A stretch of 64,000 bases of DNA, taken from positions 5,008,801-5,072,800 of the forward strand of contig PTFA01000035.1 of assembly GCA_003342895.1 (NCBI GenBank), in the 5' to 3' direction. Below the pieces are notes generated by a model. It had not been told where the DNA came from, did no database searches, and was given only the letters and a program-made list of their open reading frames with translations. This stretch comes from Casuarius casuarius. Taxonomy: Eukaryota > Chordata > Aves > Casuariiformes > Casuariidae. The position numbers were made by a program, and so were the translations under genes. Below are positions 13,701-26,159 of the stretch, piece after piece (position 1 is the stretch's first letter; each line of letters begins with the position of its first letter).

Positions 13701-14520
13701 ATTTCAGATCCACTGAGAGCAACTGAAGATTCCCACGAGCTCTCACAGCTTGGTCAGCGAGTCTTTTTGTCTATGAAAATATATGTTACCTTTCATAGCT
13801 AAGCCACAAGATAGGCAGACTTTTCTTTAAATATGCTCCACATACTTACCAGATTAAATAAGGTTTATGAACGTAAGAACTGCTCTGCTTTCAACAGAAA
13901 TATAGGGATTAACCCTCCACATTATGAAAATGGAGGCCACTGTACAGCTTAGACCACAACTGAATTTCTATTACAAGTTCTGTTTGTCACTAAAATGAAT
14001 GTACTAAATAATTCATCTTTTGTCAAAAATTGATAAGTTTGTTAATATGAAATTTTTCTACCCAGGTCGAGTTTTTGCTTTCCGATGACACCATTCCGGA
14101 AGTGAGAGCACACAACGCCAAAACCCGCTGAAGACTCCCTAGGAAGGGGCGACGCCATTCAGCCTCGTACTCCAGTACACCTATGACCCGTTAGCCTGGA
14201 CTCACTCAAATGACTTAAAAAGTCTGCATTCCGTTCTGTTGGATTATTTTTGCTCTAAGTGGAATATTTTAATAAGTCGGAATACGCTGAAACCACTGTG
14301 GTGCATGAGTTCACCTTCATTTTGCAGCGCTCCTCAACAGCCGAGAGCTCCCTACCGCCTTCTAGCTGAGCCTCAGCTGACCAGCGCGTTTCAGCGTCAG
14401 CAAACGTCACAGAAAGATGAAAACTGGAAGCCTTAGAGCAAATCTTCAAATGCCAGAGCAATATGATACCAAGATGCCCACAGCTGTATCAGGCAGATGC
14501 TTTATAAAAACAAAAAAGCC
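10740..14520. other. AT-rich non-coding DNA with one longer open frame
   Basis: No gene is recognised. The main point of note is a 158-codon minus-strand open frame at 12159-12635, which is long for DNA of this composition but matches no family I know. A forward 143-codon frame at 11056-11487 is equally unrecognised. A 20-odd base T run lies at 13021-13042. Confidence 0.5.
12159..12635 (-). other. Unrecognised 158-codon open frame, coding status doubtful
   Basis: This is the longest frame in the window that lies in AT-rich DNA, not a CpG-dense patch. The predicted protein is mixed, with aromatic and charged residues (for example FELILNDGWIIGVLRR in its middle). It shows no signal peptide, zinc-finger spacing or enzyme motif that I recognise. 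No convincing promoter, polyadenylation signal or splice site marks it as a gene. A chance frame of this length is plausible in 128 kb of strand sequence, so I lean towards it being non-coding. Confidence 0.12.
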
Positions 14521-14529
14521 ACCTGCTAC

Positions 14530-14660
14530 TTTGAGCGCNCCCACGTGCAGAGCTCGCCCCGGGATGCGGCACAGCCCTTGCGCGCGCAACACGAGACGAG
14601 ACGTCTCTGCCCGGCGAGCGCGGGCGTTAATCGGGCTCCCCTCCCAGCAGCTGGGAAAGC
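14530..14660. promoter_or_regulatory. Short CpG-dense patch
   Basis: Nearly 20 CpG occur in about 130 bases, including CGCGCGC near 14581 and GCGAGCGCGGGCG near 14613. The edges to AT-rich DNA are sharp. One unresolved base lies at 14539. It may be a small unmethylated regulatory element. No transcript structure is visible around it. Confidence 0.35.
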
Positions 14661-14664
14661 GCGC

Positions 14665-17600
14665 TTGTGCTTCTGCTTCATCTTGTTAAGTGGCACTTTA
14701 AAACAGACAGAGCAACAGCATCAATGGTTATTTTACTTATCTGAGGGCAATACCCACAATAAGATTATTTTCAATACCAGCAAAAGCTCAGCAGCACATT
14801 TGGACAGGCTAGGGTTTGAGACAGAGTGGTTAAAGTGACGAGCAAGGTTACATCGCAACTAAGATGTAAGATGTCAATAAATGCCAGCGATTTTGCTCTC
14901 CAGGAGTTAGTTGGAATAAATCAGCTCCACTTAGCAGATATGATTTCACAACATCAAAAAGCCCCAAAGATTCATCGTAAACTCCCGAATGAACATTTTG
15001 ACACTAATGATTTTCCTCATTGTCAATTTTATATTTTTGTCAGTAACACTTTTATATTAAATAAGTGTTAAAAATTCAGACTTAAGATCAAAGACTCAGG
15101 AAAAAAAATTTTCTTCAGGGAAACATGCTGAACTCGTCTTCGAATCCTCTGCTTGCTCTGAATCCAGGTCGCATAGGAAATTACTGTAATCTGCCTTCCT
15201 TTCTAACTGGCAAATCACTGTATGAACCAATTTTATAGTTCTTATTGTCTGTAGTGACTAATTTACCATAGCTTTCTATTGCAGTAACATAAATGCACCC
15301 ATCAAGACTGCAGCTGCTGATAGAAATTTTTCATAGCTAAAATGCCCTCTCTTGGGCATAACAAAACAGAATGAAAGGTTGATACTGTGGCAAAGGGAGG
15401 ACTTACCATGGATACCTCCATCAGTCTCAGTCCAGGAATGTTAAGTCAGCCAGATATATATGCACACATACATATACGTATGTGCATACACACACATATA
15501 TCATGAGGCAAGCAATACTCTATATCTTACCACTTGGGAACAGCAAGGTACTCTCTCATTTGAGACAGTCTCTCTACCTAAGTAAACACAGTTGAGTATG
15601 TTAATGAGGCATATATACTTATGTATACATATATATGTATGATTTAAGATTCCCACAGATTAATAAAGTATCCATGATAAGTTCTCCCTTTACCACAGTA
15701 TCAACTATATATAGATACACACACACAAAATATTCACATGCACTACTGAAGCAGAATTCACTCAAAGTAATTCAGAAATGCATTATCTATTAAAGATAAA
15801 TAATTATGCATTTTCTTGCCAATAATTCCTTTTTGCACCCTTGATGTGTCATTTCCTCAAGCTTTATCTCTTTTTTATCAGCTAATAGCATCTAGTCCTT
15901 GTGATAAGACTACGGTATACATAGTATATATGGTATATATAGTCTCCAACACTAATGAAGGGTTTTTTTTTTCTTCTCAGCTAGAACCCCGAAATGTGCA
16001 CAACTTAGCTTGCTGGCTCAGTAAAACAGGGGAATTGAAATACTCTCCTCTCTAATTTTTCATCTCATCTCCTCAGGTCTATCCTTCCCCTCCGCACCCG
16101 CCTGCTGCTTACTCTGTTGAAGTTGATAGAGTTCTCTGCTCGTCGCTGAAGACACCAATACACAATTTACGTGGTAGCTACAACCTTTGTCACAAGCATA
16201 TTGATTCTACACCTTGATCCCATGGTATTTCAAGCAGAGCAGCACTAAAATTAACTACTCGTTAGTGCTGTATTAAAAAGATCAGTGGATTCCCCAAGGA
16301 AAAGAAGTTAACATAGAAAGACAAACAGAACATAAGCTAAGCGGTGAGATGTGCCCGAGGGGCCTGTGGGCTTCTCACCCCTCCTCGTGCACTGGCAGTG
16401 CCAGACATGGACCTCGTTAGATGCTCCAGCAGCAGCTGACAGCCCTGAGACGCAGGGTCTTTAGCAAGTAATTTAGTACAACTTGTAATGAATACCACAA
16501 TTCTGTAATTCACCTTGTCCAAGGAGCTACTCCCCATACACAAAGAGCAACACGGCTTCCTCTGTGCTTCCCTCGGAGGCAGCACGCCAAGGAGCAGCTT
16601 ACAGAAACCACATTCGTTCCAGCCTGTTCTTGCAGACACCTAGTCTGCAATAACTCATCTCACTGTGACAGTTTGAACCGTCACGCTCAGTTCTTACTTG
16701 CTTACATCTTTTAGGCATACACTTTTATTCTAAACACCGTTACCAAATATTAACCCATTTATTTTTTAATTTAGACTTTAACCTCCCAATCTTCTTTGAA
16801 GCACACTTTTCTAAATTTATAGGGCTCCTCGGGAGGCTACATATCAGCGATAAACAAAAATTTCCTTTGCCTCATCGTCTGAAATTTACTGCTTTGTCTC
16901 CAGGAAATCTTGAAACGCTGGTATGACAAATGGTCCATGGCTTAATGGCATTTTAGCATAGCACAAGGGTTAAAGCTGAAGGTTTTAAGCTTTGCTGAAC
17001 CAGCCCACGGCTGCATTAAAGATTTAGTATTTCAGAGCTGTAAACTACAGTTTATTCATTTCTCAGTCATAAGTTAAGTACAGATGCCCGAGCTCTGGAG
17101 TAAAACACTAAAGCTAGTAATTTTTATTTTCAAGTCTGAGCTGTGGAGCTGTTGCTTAAATGTAAAATTGCAATCAAATCCGTTTCAAAAAGTGCAGAGA
17201 AATGGAACAAGATAGTGCTGAGCACTCTGCATTTTAAGCTAAGTTTGAAAAATCAGCATATTTTCTAGTGAAGCTGAAATCCTTTCAACCTCTCAAAATG
17301 AGCGCATTTTGCTGTGCTTCATGACCAACCATTTATTTCCCATTTGAGCAAACTGCAAAAAACAGAGGGATTTAACAAGAATGGGCACCCCTGGCACTGT
17401 GATCCTGCTAGCCAGCTACAAACGACGCTGTTCGCAGAAACAGCAAACACATAACTGCTTTGGGAGCTAGGCACACATCTTGCCTTGTACTTACTGCAAC
17501 AGTTAAAGAAAACTACAGTTCTGTGCAAAGCCCCTGTCCCAGTTAGCTGTGTTTTAAACACATTTATCCCAGCACTATTGCTGAAGTTGTCAGAAGTAAG

Positions 17601-20550
17601 GCGAACCTGCCACTGGTGCAGGTCTGCGCAGACGATGCTGGCGAACACTTCCCGCTCTGCTGTTTCCCACCAGCGAGTACTTCAAACCCCATGTATCTTA
17701 AAAAGCCCATCCCTATATTAGATGGATGTTGTGAAGACACATAACGCAGGGTTAGAGAAGCTAGCTGTTACGGCAATGAGGTTACATAAGTACTATGATT
17801 AGATATTTACCACCATTTCTATCATTCTGAAGACCTGAAAAGAAATCACATAAATATAATAATCTCCTATCTTCCAATATTCTGTGATTCAGATATGACA
17901 GATATTACAGACAAATGGGCTAGTCAAAGATCAGTGCATCATTCTGTGTTATACGTACCTTTATACGGCTGAGGAGAGTCAGCAGGCTTTCCAAAAGGAG
18001 CTGAAGTACCTCGGAGCTAAACAAACGCTAATCCTTGTGAATGTAATAAACCTGAAGAAGTCAAACCCTTACTGACTTTAAATTGGCCAAAAATAACCAA
18101 ACTGTGATTTGTACAATGCAATTCACATCATAAGGCAGATGATACCTAAAATTCCCTCCATAATAACTTTTCATAGAAGACCTTAATGCAAACATTTAAT
18201 TCCATAAAATGCCCAACTCTGCTTTTAGAGTCTGAAGATCTTCTGAAAAGATTTCTTTTAAAGCAATGTGTTCTACTTATAGGAGATATACCTCAATATA
18301 TGAAAAACAGACAAAAAAATTATCTATGAATTCCATCACCGACAAACTACTAGACAAACTTAAATATACCCACCAGCAAGAAAAAAAAAAATAGAATCTA
18401 CCTGTCCACATCAGAGCATCAGTGACAACAAGAATTCTTACTATGTTATGTGCTACTGAAGTAAATAGACACACAGTTTTGTCTGAAACCAAAACTACTG
18501 CCATAAAAATGTGCCACCTCATAGCTACAAGTGTTTATATCTGCCACACATATGTTTACATATGAGGACAAAACGCACTAAGGTGAATCAAAAGACTCCC
18601 ATCGATTCCAAATGGCAACGGAGCATGCAGAGAACAGAAGCACACCAAAATTCAGGGAATTTGAGCAAGCCATCATAGAAACATTGGTACCTACCACAAA
18701 AGACATGCAATAGACATTCTGAATTTAATTACTGACAGTCGGTTTGGATATTAAGTGTTTTGTCCCATCAGCATTGTCACTGATCGCAGGAAAGAAAATG
18801 AAGCAGATAAGTCTACTTTAGACTAGTAAATACAGCTTCACTCTTTGTTGCTTTAACTTTCATTCCTGGTGAAAATCATACAGTGGAACCATCTGCTTAC
18901 TTTCTTTCATATATATATAACATATATACTTACATTGAACTACGTGAGCTATTTTACATATTATACACATACATATATACAAAAAACACTGGAGTTTTGT
19001 GCTAGGTAAGCATTTGTAAGAATAGAAGTTATTTCAGAGATTGCACCTTTCTCAAAGACCAGAGATGTATTACTTAGGTTTAGTAACAAGTCATAAAATG
19101 CGAATAAAGCAAACTCAGTGCAATATTTACTGCTCCCTACCAGATGATTTTAATTTCTCCAACACTTGTAACACTGCTAAAACACACATGCACATATGTT
19201 ACTGCATCTACAAAAAAGTATAGCATGGAAGCAAAACCATAGAAGTCAAACTACTACTAAAGACTGTGATGCAATACGTGCTTGGATGTGATGTTTGTAA
19301 GTGCCATACCTATGCTCTCTCAAAACTTGTTCATATACAGAACCACTGCAAAAACAGCTTATCATAAAGAAGTCAATTTTCTGCGACTTTGCCAGGTGTG
19401 GAAGCACACATATCAACCCACTCACACAGATCGCCAAACATCTTTTTCAAAATTAGAACCAATTTTTCAGATGCCGACTTTCTCGTAGTTACAGACTGCT
19501 CAACAGAAGACAGCTAAGACACCCATCGCAGATCTCTTGGCTAGAAGGCAGCTGGACACGTCCCCACTCCCCCCAGGCAGCAGGTCTGAGACACGCACAG
19601 CCCTGCGTGAACACTGGTTGGGGAACAACCGCCTGCCAATATGAAAGGAGGAGGCACAAGAAGAAGAGAAATTAACTTAAGGACTCATTGAAAAGTTAAA
19701 TAATGCAACACAAGCCAGGAAATGTCAAAAAAAATCAGTAATAAAACTGAGACAAGAACAGAAGCCACCTAGAATTAGCTAAGTGCAACAGAGACGATTG
19801 CACATAATTTTACGTCAGTCGTGAGAGGGAGCGTGAGATCATTAAGTTCTGCGTCACTGCGCGCCTCAACTCAACTAGCAGCAGGGATTACACTTGCAAA
19901 AAATCAGCATTGATCAAATGTACAATGGAGATCACCTACAATTTAGAGAACATAATACTCTACTAGAATTCAACGATGTATTTGAAGATTAACATTTATC
20001 TAAACTCTGCTAAACCTGCCAAGGACGGTAGCAGCTGTATGGCTGGCCAGATTAGCTCCAGAGAAATAAAATTATTAGTCATCAGCACCAGTGATTCATT
20101 TCACTAGGCAGCAACATGGGTGCTAATACCCATACACGTACTGCATGTGTACTACTAACGCACAGCCACAAGCGGGCAGAGAGACCCCTCCGTCCAGCAG
20201 CAGCACGGACTCAGGCCACTAGTCGTGACCTTGCCCTGGCTCACTGTCCTGCTAAATGAAACACCTAATTCAGCTGTCTAAACAAGCAAACCTGTCCTTA
20301 GTGCCTAACTGCTTCTGAGAGTCCTATTGCATTGCTGCATTTTTAGTTGCCTAGATACTTTTAAAGTGTTGTCTTATATCATATATTGTTTATTTAATTG
20401 TTATGGTTAAAAAAGAAAAAGGATCGGTTAAATTCCTAGATGTGGAAAGGTTATCAACATACAAAGAGAAAATAATCTGACCCTCCTCTACGAAAGGGTC
20501 AGTATCCGCAGAGCTACCTAAACCTCTGACCCTGCCTCAGTAGTTGCTAC
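14665..20550. other. AT-rich non-coding DNA with TA/CA-rich tracts
   Basis: No gene is recognised. Tracts of alternating TA, CA and GT occur at about 15457-15503 (with imperfect inverted symmetry around ATACGTAT), 15608-15642, 15707-15730, 15913-15945 and 18907-18983. The exon-like segment at 17959-18016 is listed separately. I see no transposon or RNA gene. Confidence 0.55.
17959..18016 (-). other. Exon-like segment (minus strand)
   Basis: On the minus strand GCGTTTGTTTAG precedes, and ATAAAG|GTACGT follows, a 58-base segment. It is open in two registers. One gives a leucine-rich peptide (SEVLQLLLESLLTLLSRIK). The other gives a proline-containing one (LRGTSAPFGKPADSPQPYK). Both look plausible as protein, which shows that an open frame alone is not evidence here. 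It could be one exon of the proposed minus-strand transcript. Confidence 0.17.
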
Positions 20551-20557
20551 CGCTCAC

Positions 20558-20660
20558 CGACGGCAATGGACCCGCTGGGGCAGGAGGCTGCCCAGGCTTC
20601 GCGCCCGAGAGCAGCTCTGCGGAGGGCAGATCGCTTCTGTACCGCCGTGCTGAGGACATG
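20558..20660 (-). other. Exon-like segment (minus strand)
   Basis: On the minus strand a pyrimidine-rich acceptor (ACGATTCCCTCACTGCAG) is followed by 103 GC-rich bases and the donor CCGTCG|GTGAGC. After one leading base the frame starts MSSARRYRSDLPSAELL and continues into a proline- and alanine-rich tail. A second register is also open. CpG content is higher than in the flanks. The product resembles a disordered linker, not a domain, and is not recognised. Confidence 0.2.
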
Positions 20661-20749
20661 CTGCAGTGAGGGAATCGTAACAAATCATGTCTGGCATAAT
20701 AGGGTAATAGGGCAGCTATAAATTCGGTTCTGCCAGGAAGCAAGAAATA

Positions 20750-22135
20750 TAGGACAGAAATAAGATAGAAGATTATGCCTGTATACTAATGAAACAGTGG
20801 TAATGGAATAAGACCAGACAGGAGCGTTACTAAAAATAGCTCTCCTATCTTCTGAAGAGGGTTTCATATTTAACAGGGAAAATCATCAAATAGAAATCCA
20901 GAAGCTCGCTGTTTGAGGAAAACAGTTTGACAGAAAAACAAAGACGGCAAGAGAATGATGGTACGGGCGTAGTAACAGAAGTGCTATTATCTCACAGCAA
21001 ACACTAATTAAAAAGATGTGGGGATCATCGCATACCTCTCCAAAATTTCTGTCACCAACAGCCTCTATAATTCTTTTACTTAAGGCAGTTACTGCAAAAA
21101 GACCAAGAGATACAATAAAACAGTATAAAATTCAAGGAACTCTTAAGTAGCAGCTCATTTTGCATGATCTTGATCATACCACGCTGAGAAAGCAGACCAT
21201 TAATCCTCTGCCAGGAGGAACGGGTGCTGCTTTATTGCAGGATGCTGCTCTAATTGTCCTTGCTGCAAGAGCAATCACTCACACCGCAGAGCACTTAGCC
21301 CAAAACTAAGTAAGAGGCAATTGCTTCACAGAAAACTGAAAGGTTTCTATGATATGTTTCTTTGAAACAAAGTACTTTGAGAAGCTAATGTGAAACAGAT
21401 GTTTCTGGATTACCCCAGAGAATGCAAAGAGACGTATTTCATCATTCTGTGGAGTAAGATATTACCCAAGGCAAATGCTGGTAATAAAGTTTTCCCAAAT
21501 GATTCCTGTTGATATTACAGATATATTATCCTAAATATAACAAGATCTTAATTGTCATAAATGAAGCAAGCACACAAATTTGCTAAAAGGTAATAGCAAG
21601 GAACTGGAAAGCATAGCTATAAAAGGACCTGTGAAAAAAACCGAGAGGTTCCCTACATAGTTTGTAGGATGCAAAGGCTTTCGCAACTTCTTTAAACAAT
21701 TTCCTTGTCTGTAACAAGTCCCAAACTCAAAAAGACTCATTTTCTACGAGAGACGGAAAGCTGGGATCTCGGTCATTCCAAGAAAAGATCCACAAACGCC
21801 ACATTCTGGTCACATATTCCTCAAAAGTCTCCCAATTTTCCTGTACTACGATTTAATCTGGCTAGTTATTTAGTCAAAAGACAAAGCTATTTCTGAGGTT
21901 GTGGTCTGTGGGAACTCTAACAGGAGCTCCTGGTTTGGAAAGGCTGGAGCACAGGAGAAGAGCTCCAAGGAATAAGGAGTTTTGAGTCAGCGGAGGTTTG
22001 AGTTACGGTCCCACATGAGCACTTGTACTAAGGACCCTGATTTTTTGTCAAAAACATGGTACTCCCTCACCATTCCAGAGGTGACAGTATTGCCTAACCG
22101 ACCTGTTTCTCTCTAAGACCCCCAAGAAATCTCTT
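20750..22135. other. AT-rich non-coding DNA, no gene seen
   Basis: Short open frames only. Nothing recognisable as a repeat family, RNA gene or regulatory patch stands out. Confidence 0.6.
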
Positions 22136-22139
22136 GAAG

Positions 22140-22345
22140 ATCACGTGTAGGAGAACTGATCCTCCCGCCCCAGTTGTCACAGGGCCACAATCTAACTCCA
22201 GCCCGGGTGACGGGCGAGCTGGGCCGTTCCCTGTCCTGCCCCGGAGGAGGGTGGGCAGCTCAGTGCCACTTCCCCAGGCGTCATGATTGCGGCCAGTCAG
22301 GGCTGCTCCCACGTGAGCGGGGCTGCTGGGGACCGCGAGCGGGGA
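22140..22345. promoter_or_regulatory. GC-rich, moderately CpG-rich patch
   Basis: GC content rises sharply over about 200 bases, with around a dozen and a half CpG. The patch is less dense than the ones at 10.5, 25.7 or 37.3 kb. The opposed open frames here are products of GC richness. A regulatory role is inference only. Confidence 0.25.
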
Positions 22346-22349
22346 GACG

Positions 22350-24880
22350 GCTACCCTGCGTTCTTCTTTTATGTTGAGCACGTCTGACGCAGCAGAAAAC
22401 CAGAGCAAGTAATTAGCCTTTAAAAAGAGACAAGGCACAGTAATGAATCAACACAGGGTCATATAAATCAGACTAAGCACTTTTCAATCTGTGCTCAAGA
22501 AGTTCTACGCAAACGACCAACTTTCTGGCTTGTCGCAGAGGGGCTGTTAAGCTGCTTTTCCCTCAAGGGCATTGCTTCTCCTGCGACCACAGTTCTCCTC
22601 GTTTCGCAGCTCTGACATCAGAGGCAGATTTGGGTCAGGGAGCTCGAACTCCTGCTCACTTCGAGCAGACGTTGCAATCCACCCGGGGAAACGCTGTTAC
22701 CGGGGAAAACGTGCAGATTCATCACGCAGAGATCTGTAAGTCTACAACGGACCCACAGAGCCTAAGAAAACCCATCAATGTAACACAATTTGTGAAGGAG
22801 ACATACACCTACTACTGATTTTTATCAGCCATCAGACCCCGACCCGCTCTGGCAAGGCGGCTTCTCAGTTTACTTGTGCACTCATTTTTGCTGGGCGTCC
22901 TACTCCTCATCCCGCCGGAGTCGGCGGCCGCCCTTCCCAATCTGCAACAGTTTTGCTGGGGGGATTTACAGACTTAAAGCCTTTATACAATGACTAGAAC
23001 ACAAAATCACTTCCCCCCTTTTCTGAACTACTAGAGAAGTAATAATTATTCATATGGCCCAAGTACTTAAATGTTTCGGGTCGAGATATGAAAAAGTCTC
23101 AGTCAGTATAGGAAAATGTGGGTATGCAAGAAAAACACACTGTTGTCAGATCACTACTTACGATGCTATGTTCTATCGCACATTTTTTCAGGGGCATTAA
23201 TGCAGCACGAAGAATGACTGCTGCTATATCGCTGCAAGAAAGTTTGTCTGGAGATCACAGCGCTGCATTTTTATGCCTCCCTAGCAGCCACCGTACGGAT
23301 GCTGTGCTCATTTGAAGCCAACAAATCCACTTTTTTTTTTTCTCCTTTTAAACACTTTTTCAGCTAAAAGCATGAAAAACAAAATGGCATTTCCATTCCG
23401 AGATTAGTGGCAAAAAATTTTTGAACAAACATTTCTGAGTTTTAATCTCAGTAATATTTCAATGTATTATTTATATTTATCCAATCAGTTGAAAAATCCT
23501 CTTTCATTACTGTCCTACCATATTCCTAAAGCAAAGCAGTATTGCAAGAAATTATTTTGCACTTCTAATAACTATTTCCATTTTAAAAATCTAGGGAATA
23601 GCAGCATTTACTACAGTCATAACAGAGAGCACACACAGTTTCAAGGGAGTTTTTGTTAAATTATAATAAGAAATTAATGAACACGTTTGCCTCAGAACTA
23701 AATAAGCTAAAAGCTTTTTTATGTTTATTCTCAACCTACTCTACAGTCTCATTTCTCTTACATACATATGTGTTGCTGAAGATCCAAAAGGATTTCATAA
23801 AAAGGACCAATTGACATAGCAAATTTTTTTTGCATTTATAAATGTAAACTGTGCAGAGTTTAGGAAATATTTGCATTTTTATGTCTCCAAGAGCTGTTTT
23901 CTGGAATTCCAGGGTCCTCTGAGCCATTATTTCTATAGCATATAAAGGCTTAAAGGCCTATGAACATGCAGACATAAACATGTATTTTTTTTTCCTTCCC
24001 TTTGAGCTATTAGCAAAAATGCTATTTCCATGTAACCAAGGATATCTTTTTACTCTGAATAAAGTCAGTCACTTGATGATTATAGTAATGCTTATTAGGT
24101 GATATAAGTTAGAGGCATTGATCTTTATTCTAGCTAAATGAAGCTGAACACACAGCTTCCAGACTGGTGGAGCAGCAGAAACTTTCACAGATAAGGGTGA
24201 ACAGAACTTTATTTTTAGCATTTGATTCTTCCAAAGACTCCAAAATGCATATGCACCGTGCAGATCGCCTTGGAAACTGCTGTGCTGCCACAAACTCAGA
24301 AGCTAAATTAAGAGAGCACTAATTGCAGCACAAGGGCCACCAACTCAGAACTGATGTTATGACACCACCACTTCATTATTGACATTACTGCTGATTTAAA
24401 AGAAGCACATGAAATCCTAGCAGACAAATCATATTTGTGCACCACTTTCTGGCCTTACCTGGGTGAACGTATGACAACTCACCACTGCCTACCCGCAACA
24501 GAACTGAGCGGTTAGCACCAGGTTTTTTCCTTGTTGCTTTATGACTAGTCTCAGTGCCCATTTCACGCCCGTGACCCGGCAGGTACAAAAGCAGAGCCAC
24601 TTGGCCAGTCCCCGCGATAAAAGACTACTCTCAAATACCGATCCAGCTGAATAGCTGCTCTCAGTCAAGGTGCTGATATCGCGCTGAAGTGTCATTGTAG
24701 CATCCAGGAAAACATTATCTCAAACGGCTACAAGAATGAAGGAGCAGGAATAAAGGCAGGCAACTACTCGAAACCGTTTCGCAAAAAGGAACCAGAAGAG
24801 CCGCAAAAAGGGATTTTCTTCGGTTCTGAATTAAAATGCCTTTTCTCTAAATAACAGAATTTTGAAAATTGAGTTTTGTC
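22350..24880. other. Non-coding DNA, no gene seen
   Basis: Open frames are below about 75 codons. A smaller GC-rich spot lies around 22840-22960. AT-rich DNA with T runs (23331-23342, 23821-23830) fills the rest. A minus-strand donor-like site (TTCACCCAG|GTAAGGCC, near 24463) is present without convincing exon structure. Confidence 0.55.
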
Positions 24881-24884
24881 TAGC

Positions 24885-25050
24885 TCCAAGCGCGGCCAAA
24901 GTTGCCTCCAACAAGCAGCGCGTGCATGTACAGAAGCTGAGTGAAGAGGCTCAGCTGGGCGCCCTGAAGCCCTCTAGCACAAGCGATGCTCCCGCAGGGC
25001 TCCTGTCCCTTTCCCCGGCAGGCCCGGGCGGCCGCAGGGCTGGCAGCTTA
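24885..25050. promoter_or_regulatory. GC-rich, moderately CpG-rich patch
   Basis: A GC-rich block bounded by AT-rich DNA, with CpG scattered through it, for example CCCGGGCGGCCGCAGG near 25022. It lies immediately before the homeodomain-like TAAT cluster at 25070-25165, so the two could form one regulatory unit. That is inference. Confidence 0.25.
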
Positions 25051-25069
25051 TCAGACACCCACTTGAATT

Positions 25070-25165
25070 AGGAGATCCAAATTCCTGCTGATTAATTACC
25101 TTTTGCTGGGAATAAGAAGGAGGCTCATGAGTTAATTAAGGTACATGTTCAATTAGTTTAATGGG
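25070..25165. promoter_or_regulatory. Cluster of TAAT/TTAATTA homeodomain-type sites
   Basis: Within about 95 bases there are GATTAATTACC, GTTAATTAAGG, CAATTAG and TTTAATGG, plus GAATTAGG at the start. TTAATTA is the palindromic core favoured by paired and other homeodomain dimers. Such clusters are common in deeply conserved enhancers. AT-rich DNA can produce single sites by chance, but this group sits between two GC-rich patches. Function is inferred. Confidence 0.25.
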
Positions 25166-25634
25166 TACCAGGTGCGCTACATGGTGTGGGAGGCCAGGAG
25201 ACGCACACGGCTGCTCGAGGACACGTGCGGTGCTGCACACAGCGCACACGTAGACCGCGGTTTCATCCGGCACCTCGCAGCCACCGAGATAAACGCCGCG
25301 CAGAGACCTAACGCTCTTGCAAGCCATAAAACGAAGCAGCAGACACCAACTGAACCAAATTTATCCTAGCGCTGACCCAAAATACTTCTCTTCGAATGAA
25401 TGTAGCTCAGTCTCGAAGCCGTGTATTACAAGCATAAATCAAGCAGACATGGAAACCCCAGAGAGCTGCCTGCCCAACACTTCTGAAGGGTTTTTTTTTT
25501 TTTTTTAAACATGCGTAACTTGCAAACTGAAACTAGAGACTTTGGTGTACTAGCTTGGACAGATTAATACAGTAGTGACAACAGAGCCACTGTCTCCTAT
25601 GGCTATTCGCAGCCTGGACCCTTCAGAAAAGTCG

Positions 25635-25810
25635 CTTTCAGGCTGCTCCAGGTGCCCTGAGGCAGCTCGTGCATCACCAGCGCGTGCCGCTGAGCGCGGG
25701 GACCCCCAGCCCGGCCCGGCCCGAGCGAGCACGCAGTCGGCCACCCGCGCTTGCCCTCCCGCGCCTACTGCGGCGCCCACGCTCAACGAGCCACGCCGAT
25801 CCCACCCCAG
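25635..25810. promoter_or_regulatory. CpG-dense patch
   Basis: About 23 CpG occur in roughly 170 bases, with repeated GCCCGG and GCGC motifs, and edges to AT-rich DNA are sharp. Open frames on both strands here reflect composition. It meets the density, but not the usual length, of a promoter CpG island. Confidence 0.38.
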
Positions 25811-26083
25811 AGCTTTTCATACACTGAGCGCGTTAGATTGTCTTTGGACAATATCATCCCATTTGATTACGAACAATAAAAATACCCATGTCTTTTGGGG
25901 GTTGTTCGTTTTTCTTAAATATTCTCACCAGATCCACAGTGTTCCTCTGGAAAGTTAACCATGTGGAAAACGCTGCCAGAGCCTCTGGGGAGGCGTACCA
26001 GAAGTGTGACAGGAAGCCATGTCACTCCTATAAATGCAGCAATGCCAGTTTAAGACAGGTCTACTTTTTTGCACAAGACTTAC

Positions 26084-26156
26084 CTCGGTGGTGGAAGTTG
26101 ATATATTTGTTCACAGCCAGGGGAGGCATGAATGTCAGAGCAAAGAAGTCGGTTTG
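26084..26156 (-). other. Exon-like segment with strong donor (minus strand)
   Basis: On the minus strand the segment is preceded by CAACTTTTATTTAG and followed by CACCGAG|GTAAGTC, an excellent donor. Its 73 bases are open in two registers, one starting QTDFFALTFMPPLAVNKY and the other containing CSDIHASPGCEQIYQLPPP. Neither is recognised. A further donor-like site lies only 44 bases upstream, too close for a normal intron, which warns against over-reading. It is a candidate exon of the same minus-strand transcript as its neighbours. Confidence 0.2.
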
Positions 26157-26159
26157 CTA

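Noticed and set aside
15135..15150. TTCGAATCC, resembling a tRNA T-arm
   Set aside because: No acceptor stem, D-arm or anticodon arm can be folded around it.
18120..18160. ADDT motif, as in LINE reverse transcriptases
   Set aside because: A stop follows at once and the flanking residues do not fit CR1 or L1 in any frame.
20070..20110. GADD motif on the minus strand
   Set aside because: It is followed directly by stops and has no reverse-transcriptase context.
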